Below are positions 35,535-40,690 of a DNA stretch of 40,690 nt, piece by piece. Origin of the DNA: Idiomarina zobellii (lineage in GTDB: Bacteria; Pseudomonadota; Gammaproteobacteria; Enterobacterales; Alteromonadaceae); assembly GCF_900100855.1 (NCBI RefSeq), contig NZ_FNCB01000018.1:1-40690 (forward strand), in the 5' to 3' direction. Under the pieces are notes generated by a model. That model had not been told where the DNA came from. It did no database searches and saw only the letters and a program-made list of their open reading frames with translations. Position numbers and translations under genes: made by a program. The number at the start of each line of letters is the position of its first letter. Positions within the stretch are counted from its first letter, which is position 1.

Positions 35535-35924
35535 ATGAGCAATATTCCAGCCGATCTGAAATACGCATCAACTCACGAGTGGGTGCGCGACGAAGGTGAT
35601 GGCACCTTTACCGTTGGTATCTCTGAACATGCGCAAGAGCTGTTAGGAGACATGGTTTTCGTTGAGTTGCCAGACGTTGGTGACAAAGTTGAAACAGGCG
35701 ACGACATTGCTGTCGCTGAATCTGTAAAAGCGGCATCAGACATTTACGCACCAATGGCGGGCGAAATTGTCGCTGTTAACGAAGACTTAGAAGACGCGCC
35801 TGAAACGGTTAATAACGACTCTTATGGCGACGGCTGGTTATTCCGTATTAAAGCGGATGACAGCAGTGAACTTGAAAATTTATTGGACGCAAACGCTTAC
35901 GAGGCTTCAATAGACGAAGACTAA
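35535..35924 (+). CDS. gcvH: Glycine cleavage system H-protein (lipoyl carrier)
   Basis: The H-protein shuttles the aminomethyl group between the P, T and L proteins on a lipoyl arm. The 129-residue acidic protein has the lipoylation site at Lys65 ([15 protein letters not shown]), the start [11 protein letters not shown] and the conserved [13 protein letters not shown] near the end. AGGAAG lies 8-13 bases upstream of the start. A GC-rich hairpin lies in the 99-base gap before gcvP and may lower readthrough. Confidence 0.97.
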   Translation: MSNIPADLKYASTHEWVRDEGDGTFTVGISEHAQELLGDMVFVELPDVGDKVETGDDIAVAESVKAASDIYAPMAGEIVAVNEDLEDAPETVNNDSYGDGWLFRIKADDSSELENLLDANAYEASIDED

Positions 35925-35961
35925 GCCATTGGACTTTGTACCAATGTCTAAGCGTCCTGAG

Positions 35962-35991
35962 CCCCGGAAATTAACCGGGGTTCGTTGTTTC
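35962..35991 (+). terminator. Hairpin between gcvH and gcvP, possible attenuator
   Basis: CCCCGG (35962-35967) pairs with CCGGGG (35975-35980) over a 7-base loop, followed by TTCGTTGTTTCTT. The T tract is interrupted, so this is more likely a partial terminator or an mRNA-end stabiliser than a full stop. It may set the ratio of H to P protein. Confidence 0.5.
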
Positions 35992-36023
35992 TTACTATCG
36001 ATAAATGTACGAGGCTGAGTTAA

Positions 36024-38912
36024 ATGAGCAGTACTACCCTGACGCAATTAGAACACCACGATGAGTTCATCGGTCGCCACATTGGCCCAAGTGCTGAAGA
36101 GCAAAAAGCCATGTTGGCAGAACTGGGTGTGGATTCTTTAGAAGCTTTAACCAAAGACACGGTGCCTGGCGCAATATTGCGCGAACCGTTCTTGCAAGTT
36201 GGTGAACCGCAAACGGAACGTGAGGCGTTGGATCGTCTGAAAACCATTGCTCAGAAAAACGAAATTTTCACCTCGTACATTGGTATGGGTTACTACGACA
36301 CCGTTGTACCGAACGTTATTTTACGTAACGTGTTGGAAAACCCGGGTTGGTATACCGCGTATACCCCGTATCAGCCGGAAATTGCGCAGGGCCGTTTAGA
36401 AGCACTGCTTAACTTCCAGCAAATGACCATGGACTTAACCGGCCTGGATTTAGCCAGCGCGTCATTGCTTGATGAAGCAACAGCGGCAGCCGAAGCGATG
36501 GCGATGGCCAAGCGAGTGTCTAAAAACAAGAAGTCTAACGCCTTCTTTATTGCCGACAATGTTTACCCACAGACCATCGACGTAGTGAAAACCCGTGCTG
36601 AGTATTACGGCTTTGAGATCATCGTTGGCCCTGCACGTGAAGCGTCCGACCATGATGTATTCGGTGCGTTACTGCAATATCCGGATAAAACGGGTCAGCT
36701 GCACAACATCGAACAGTTAATTGGTGAGTTGCAGGAGAAAAAGGCTATTGTCGCCGTTGCTTCTGACTTAATGAGCCTGTTAATGCTGAAGTCGCCGGGT
36801 GAAATGGGCGCTGATATGGTGTTCGGTAACGCTCAGCGTTTCGGTGTGCCGATGGGCTACGGTGGTCCTCATGCAGCGTTTTTTGCCACTCGCGACAAGT
36901 TTAAGCGTTCATTGCCAGGTCGTATTATTGGGGTTTCTAAAGACTCTCGCGGACGTCCGGCATTGCGTATGGCTATGCAAACGCGTGAGCAGCACATACG
37001 CCGTGAAAAAGCCAATTCAAACATCTGTACCGCGCAAGTACTGCTGGCCAACATGGCGTCCTTCTATGCTGTGTATCATGGTCCACAAGGTCTGCGCCGT
37101 ATTGCGAACCGCATTCACCGCCTGACTGATATTGTTGCCTTAGGTATGCAGGACAAAGGCGTGAAGCTGGTCAACAGCCATTGGTTTGACACTCTAACCT
37201 TTGAAATGAAAGACAACGCGACCGACGTGTTAGCGCGCTCTAAAGCTGCTGGCATTAACCTGCGCGTTGACGGCGAAGGCGTATTTGGCGTCAGCCTGGA
37301 CGAAGCGAAAACGCGTGACGATGTTGAAACGCTGTTTAACGTGTTGTTTGGTGATAACCACGGTTTGGACATTGACGTACTGGACAGCCGTGTTGCCGGC
37401 GGAGATGTCGAGTCGATTCCTGCGGCGTTGGTACGCGAGTCCGACTACTTACAGCATCCGGTATTCAACGAGTATCACTCAGAAACCGAAATGCTGCGTT
37501 ACATTAAGAAGCTGGAAAACAAAGACTTAGCGCTGAACCATTCCATGATTTCATTGGGCTCGTGCACAATGAAATTGAATGCGACCGCTGAAATGATTCC
37601 GGTGACCTGGCCTGAGTTTGGTCAGTTGCATCCGTTCTGCCCGGTAGAACAGGCACAAGGCTACCAGGAGCTGGTCGGCACCTTGTCTGAGTGGCTATTG
37701 GATATTACTGGTTATGACGCCATGTCTATGCAACCGAACTCGGGTGCGCAAGGCGAATATGCTGGCTTACTAGCTATTCAAAAGTACCATGAGAGCCGGA
37801 ACGAAGGGCACCGCAATATCTGCTTAATTCCAAGCTCTGCACACGGTACTAACCCGGCTTCTGCGCAAATGATCAACATGAAAGTGGTGGTGGTCGACTG
37901 CGACAAGAACGGCAACGTGGATATGGACGACTTAAAAGCCAAAGCAGAAGAAGCGGGCGATAACCTGTCGTGCATTATGGTGACTTACCCGTCAACGCAC
38001 GGTGTGTACGAAGAAGGCATTAAGGAAATTTGCGACATTGTACACAGCTACGGTGGTCAGGTTTACATGGACGGTGCCAACATGAACGCACAGGTTGGCG
38101 TAACCTCACCGGGTTACATTGGCTCTGACGTATCGCACCTGAACCTGCACAAAACCTTCTGTATTCCGCACGGTGGCGGCGGCCCTGGTATGGGTCCTAT
38201 TGGTGTGAAGCAGCACTTAGCTGAGTTTTTGCCAAACCACTCGGTGATTAATATCCAAGGCCCTAAAGCAGGCAACGGCGCAGTATCTGCTGCTCAGTTT
38301 GGTAGTGCCAGCATTCTGACCATTTCATGGATGTACATTGCCATGATGGGCGGACGCGGCTTACGTGAAGCCTCAGAAACCGCTATTTTGAACGCCAACT
38401 ACGTTGCTGAGAAGCTGAGCAAGCACTTCAAAATTCTGTATCGTGGCCGCAACAACCGTGTCGCGCACGAATGCATTATCGACTTGCGCCCAATGAAAGA
38501 CGCCGCCGGTATTGCCGAAATTGACGTGGCTAAGCGCCTGCAGGACTACGGTTTCCACTCACCAACCATGAGCTTCCCGGTTGCGGGTACCATTATGGTT
38601 GAGCCAACCGAGTCTGAGTCTAAAGCTGAGCTGGATCGCTTTATTGAAGCCTTGGTGAGCATTAAAGCCGAAGCGGATAAAGTAGCATCTGGCGACTGGC
38701 CGAAAGACAACAACCCACTGGTGAATGCACCGCACACACTGGCGGACATTACCGATGCAGAATGGGACCGCCCATACGACCGTCAAACAGCAACCTACCC
38801 GGTTGAAGCCGTTGGTTACGATAAGTTCTGGCCAACCGTTAACCGTATTGATGACGTTTTTGGGGACCGGAATTTAATGTGCTCGTGCCCGAGCATTGAA
38901 GAGTATCGGTAG
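36024..38912 (+). CDS. gcvP: Glycine dehydrogenase (decarboxylating), P-protein
   Basis: The P-protein is a pyridoxal-phosphate enzyme that decarboxylates glycine and passes the aminomethyl group to GcvH. It is the single-chain form, 962 residues. The N-terminal half has the family motif [38 protein letters not shown]-type segment and [15 protein letters not shown]. The C-terminal half contains the catalytic site [21 protein letters not shown], with Lys710 as the PLP-binding residue, and [11 protein letters not shown]. Start codon and length agree with E. coli GcvP. It is the last gene of the gcv cluster, and a strong terminator follows 54 bases after the stop. Confidence 0.97.
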   Translation: MSSTTLTQLEHHDEFIGRHIGPSAEEQKAMLAELGVDSLEALTKDTVPGAILREPFLQVGEPQTEREALDRLKTIAQKNEIFTSYIGMGYYDTVVPNVILRNVLENPGWYTAYTPYQPEIAQGRLEALLNFQQMTMDLTGLDLASASLLDEATAAAEAMAMAKRVSKNKKSNAFFIADNVYPQTIDVVKTRAEYYGFEIIVGPAREASDHDVFGALLQYPDKTGQLHNIEQLIGELQEKKAIVAVASDLMSLLMLKSPGEMGADMVFGNAQRFGVPMGYGGPHAAFFATRDKFKRSLPGRIIGVSKDSRGRPALRMAMQTREQHIRREKANSNICTAQVLLANMASFYAVYHGPQGLRRIANRIHRLTDIVALGMQDKGVKLVNSHWFDTLTFEMKDNATDVLARSKAAGINLRVDGEGVFGVSLDEAKTRDDVETLFNVLFGDNHGLDIDVLDSRVAGGDVESIPAALVRESDYLQHPVFNEYHSETEMLRYIKKLENKDLALNHSMISLGSCTMKLNATAEMIPVTWPEFGQLHPFCPVEQAQGYQELVGTLSEWLLDITGYDAMSMQPNSGAQGEYAGLLAIQKYHESRNEGHRNICLIPSSAHGTNPASAQMINMKVVVVDCDKNGNVDMDDLKAKAEEAGDNLSCIMVTYPSTHGVYEEGIKEICDIVHSYGGQVYMDGANMNAQVGVTSPGYIGSDVSHLNLHKTFCIPHGGGGPGMGPIGVKQHLAEFLPNHSVINIQGPKAGNGAVSAAQFGSASILTISWMYIAMMGGRGLREASETAILNANYVAEKLSKHFKILYRGRNNRVAHECIIDLRPMKDAAGIAEIDVAKRLQDYGFHSPTMSFPVAGTIMVEPTESESKAELDRFIEALVSIKAEADKVASGDWPKDNNPLVNAPHTLADITDAEWDRPYDRQTATYPVEAVGYDKFWPTVNRIDDVFGDRNLMCSCPSIEEYR

Positions 38913-38966
38913 ATGGGTAGCCTGACGTTCCACGCCAGGTTCGATGCCTCACTGACATGAATATGG

Positions 38967-38990
38967 AGCCCGCTTTTTAGCGGGCTTTTT
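38967..38990 (+). terminator. Rho-independent terminator after gcvP
   Basis: AGCCCGC (38967-38973) pairs with GCGGGCT (38980-38986) across a 6-base loop, followed by a T run. It closes the gcv operon and marks the boundary between conserved chromosome and the accessory segment to the right. Confidence 0.9.
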
Positions 38991-39040
38991 ACTCTTTTTA
39001 AAGGCCATACTTAAGTCTCCGTACTAACTGGAGATTACTC

Positions 39041-39652
39041 ATGGCAGTTCAACAAGCATATCCGTGGAATAAAAATCGAATTATAGGACAGAAAAAGCCA
39101 CTCCAGATATCCCATATCTGGGGCATTCGCATACGCCTTGAACTTGAGGGGAAGGCAAGAGATTTGGCTCTTTTCAATCTAGGGTTAGATAGCAAGCTTA
39201 GAGGTTGTGATTTAGTAAAACTGAAAGTATCGGATGTTTCGTGTGGTCGTTCGCTGCTTACCAGGACTCATGTTCTGCAGCAGAAGACAGGTTGTCCAGT
39301 ACAGTTCGAGATAACTCAAGGAACTAGAGACTCGCTATCCGCCTGGATCAGGCAAGCGAATCTATCAGAATCAGATTATTTATTTAGATCGAGAGTTACT
39401 GACGCAGAACATATCTCGACTCGCCAGTACAACCGGATATTTCATGGCTGGATCGAGAAACTAGGATTGGACAGTTCGCTGTACAGCACTCATTCAATGC
39501 GAAGAACCAAGCCATATCTTATCTATAAGAAAACTAAGAACCTCAGAGTTATCCAACTTCTATTAGGCCACAAAAAGTTGGAAAGCACTGTACGCTACCT
39601 CGGAATTGAAGTGGATGACGCGCTTGATATTTCTGAGTCAATTGAGGTCTAA
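39041..39652 (+). CDS. Solitary tyrosine recombinase, catalytic domain only
   Basis: This is a 203-residue site-specific recombinase of the tyrosine (phage integrase) family without an N-terminal core-binding domain of normal size. All active-site residues can be assigned: Arg54 (DSKLRGCDL), Lys82 (QQKTG), His151 and Arg154 (THSMRR), His177 (LLGHKKL) and the nucleophile Tyr186 (VRYLGI). It begins MAVQQAYPWNKNRIIGQ and belongs to a known group of small stand-alone recombinases of about 200 residues, similar in size to FimB. It lacks the extra patch of integron IntI enzymes, so it is not an integron integrase. GGAG lies 7-10 bases before the ATG. Its stop codon overlaps GTCTAAC. Its target site is unknown. 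It is convergent with the DUF4062 remnant. Confidence 0.85.
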   Translation: MAVQQAYPWNKNRIIGQKKPLQISHIWGIRIRLELEGKARDLALFNLGLDSKLRGCDLVKLKVSDVSCGRSLLTRTHVLQQKTGCPVQFEITQGTRDSLSAWIRQANLSESDYLFRSRVTDAEHISTRQYNRIFHGWIEKLGLDSSLYSTHSMRRTKPYLIYKKTKNLRVIQLLLGHKKLESTVRYLGIEVDDALDISESIEV

Positions 39653-39693
39653 CTGTTAGTGGGCTGCTACGGCCGCCCTGTGCCAAGAGCGGA

Positions 39694-39753
39694 CGTTAAC
39701 GCCGCGTAATAGGCACGAGCTTGCAAGCGTACTAATTGACGCGTTTGTTAGGT
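39694..39753 (-). other. attC-like recombination site (60 bp)
   Basis: Read on the minus strand, this segment begins 3 bases after the stop codon of the DUF4062 gene and folds like an integron cassette site. The left box ACCTAAC (39753-39747) fits RYYYAAC, and its TAAC pairs with GTTA of the right box (39700-39697). After unpaired spacers (AAAC and GGC), GCGT-AA-TAG-TACG pairs with CGTG-CTA-TT-ACGC, with single extra C and T bases on the left arm, as with extrahelical bases of attC. The loop contains the palindrome CTTGCAAG. Length matches the classical 59-base element. The right box continues GTTAACG rather than GTTRRRY, a weakness. No IntI gene is in the window. Confidence 0.6.
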
Positions 39754-39756
39754 GCA

Positions 39757-40345
39757 TTACTTTACTACTCTGCTTTCTATCATTAACTGCTTCCCTTTTT
39801 TTGTCAGCTTCCAAAATAAAGCCATACCACCTTTGGTTGTTTTATTATAGGACGTAGTGATTAAGCCATACGCTTCTAGCTGAATTGTGACTGTTTTAAA
39901 CGCCTGGTCATTAATACTTACAGAGGTTCCTGACTTTCCTTCTCTTTCAAGCAAGCTATAGGCCAATTTCCTTTTAACTATACCGTCGTTAGGATGCTCG
40001 ACTAGATACGGTGATATAAGAGCAAACAAATCTCTCCACGTTATAGTTGATTTGAATGAATATTGGGAGCTGGAACTTTTTCGCCAAACGGTATAGGAGC
40101 CATCGATTGTAAACTCTGAATCGATATCTGCTATATCTTCAATAGAAGCTGCTTGTTGATTGCCAAGCTCATTTACTGTGTTTTGGAGTTTAGAGTTTTC
40201 CTTTCTCAGCATATTTATATCCGAAAGGAGGTCCTCACTTGCCACGTGGTTAGCTCTAACCCAGCCTACAGCAGGATACATTTTTATTGTTTTAGTTAAA
40301 CTAAGTGCTACAAGACCGGGTAACTCCGATGCTGCGGTAGTGTTC
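39757..40345 (-). pseudogene. DUF4062 protein, N-terminal domain removed by an IS256-family insertion
   Basis: The remaining frame matches the C-terminal part of DUF4062 proteins. The conserved linker [16 protein letters not shown] is followed by a coiled coil ([19 protein letters not shown]) and a winged-helix-like end ([32 protein letters not shown]). An ATG at 40281 gives a 174-residue ORF, but the frame stays open upstream and still looks like the family ([17 protein letters not shown]), so this ATG is internal. Homology fades at about 40345, where the IS256-family element begins; the DUF4062 domain itself is missing from the window. DUF4062 occurs in proteins with STAND/NACHT or effector modules and is suspected in defence or signalling. 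A candidate attC site follows the stop codon directly, so the gene may have been an integron cassette. Confidence 0.7.
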
Positions 40346-40690
40346 AGAATTCTGTGTCATTTCGTTAAACTAAGCAAAAAAGAGATGACATATGACCAAA
40401 ACCAATTTCGACATGGATGCCGCTTTAAAGCAGTTGCGTGAAGGCAAAGACCTCACCGGCAAAGACGGCATCCTGACACCGCTTATTAAACAACTCACCG
40501 AAGCCGCGATGCAGGCTGAGCTTGAAGAGCATCTCAGTGATAAAGAGCAATCTAACCGCAAGAACGGTTCGACGTCAAAAACAGTCAAGAGTCCTGCCGG
40601 CAGCTTTGAATTAGATACGCCCCGCGACAGAGCCGGCTCGTTTGAGCCGCAACTGGTTAAAAAACATCAGACGCATTTAACCGATGAGCT
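40343..40690 (+). mobile_element. IS256-family insertion sequence, left end
   Basis: The element is identified by its transposase gene and by the abrupt loss of DUF4062 coding similarity. The left end is probably close to CAGAATTCTGTGTCA at 40345-40359, but neither the terminal repeat nor the target duplication can be checked because the right end is outside the window. Confidence 0.7.
40392..40690 (+). CDS. IS256-family (Mutator-type) transposase, 3' end outside the window
   Basis: The first 99 codons of a DDE transposase of the IS256 family are present, and the frame is open at the window edge. The recognisable N-terminal motifs are GKDGILTPLIKQLTEAAMQAELEEHL, then NRKNGSTSKTVKSPAGSFELDTPRDRAGSFEPQLVKKHQT-type sequence, which is the usual start of Transposase_mut proteins. 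The catalytic Asp and Glu residues lie beyond the window. The ATG at 40392 follows AGAGATG. The element interrupts the DUF4062 gene, which is on the opposite strand. Confidence 0.92.
   Translation, partial: MTKTNFDMDAALKQLREGKDLTGKDGILTPLIKQLTEAAMQAELEEHLSDKEQSNRKNGSTSKTVKSPAGSFELDTPRDRAGSFEPQLVKKHQTHLTDE

Noticed and set aside
39647-39701. A second attC on the plus strand belonging to the recombinase gene
   Set aside because: GTCTAAC overlaps the stop codon and GTTAACG lies 55 bases later, but the inner arms do not pair; only the separate GGGC/GCCC hairpin forms.
40160-40441. 93-codon plus-strand frame spanning the DUF4062/IS junction
   Set aside because: It runs across the boundary of two unrelated elements and is antisense to the DUF4062 frame, so it is a chance frame.
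1-40690. tRNA, rRNA and CRISPR arrays
   Set aside because: I found no cloverleaf ending in CCA, no rRNA-like segment and no regularly spaced repeats, though a covariance search was not possible.

Overview
The window looks like chromosomal DNA of a marine gammaproteobacterium, most likely Idiomarina or a close relative. This rests on gene content and order (Oar-like TonB receptors, many secreted peptidases, a tadA-mltF-purL backbone), the moderate GC content and the protein character; no database was consulted. Most of it is ordinary, densely packed chromosome. Both ends run into insertion sequences of different families: the 3' part of an IS110-family element on the left and the 5' part of an IS256-family element on the right.

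Layout. 1-1250: IS110 transposase (5' end outside the window) and its structured non-coding 3' end. 1294-3309: secreted S9 peptidase. 3383-7310: four overlapping genes, neuA-neuB-neuC plus a putative sialyltransferase, enough on paper to go from UDP-GlcNAc to a sialylated surface glycan. 7368-9231: ung, then a convergent secreted endonuclease/exonuclease/phosphatase-fold protein. 9616-16087: two tandem Oar-like TonB-dependent receptors, each followed by a clear terminator. 16184-17572: NhaC-type Na+/H+ antiporter. 17574-24454: tadA, an M20 peptidase-mltF-metalloprotease operon, rfaH and an RDD membrane protein. 24525-28636: a 45-residue Arg-rich ORF and purL. 28652-34268: two LysR regulators flanking dabB-dabA (bicarbonate accumulation) and a small third gene that overlaps dabA. 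34410-38912: glycine cleavage genes gcvT, gcvH and gcvP. 39041-40690: an accessory end with a solitary tyrosine recombinase, a 60-bp attC-like site, a truncated DUF4062 gene and the IS256-family element.

How the genes fit together. The S9 and M20 peptidases, the metzincin protease and the Oar-like receptors suit an organism that feeds on protein and peptides. RfaH, encoded in the window, may act on the sialic acid operon, whose leader holds an ops-like hairpin. DabAB would supply bicarbonate to carboxylases in a heterotroph. The gcv genes feed one-carbon units to purine synthesis, where PurL acts.

The parts most worth a second look are the attC-like site with its IS-interrupted DUF4062 gene, the dab operon with its uncharacterised small gene, the minimal neu operon with its ops-like leader, the Arg-rich microprotein, and the presumed guide-RNA region of the IS110 element.
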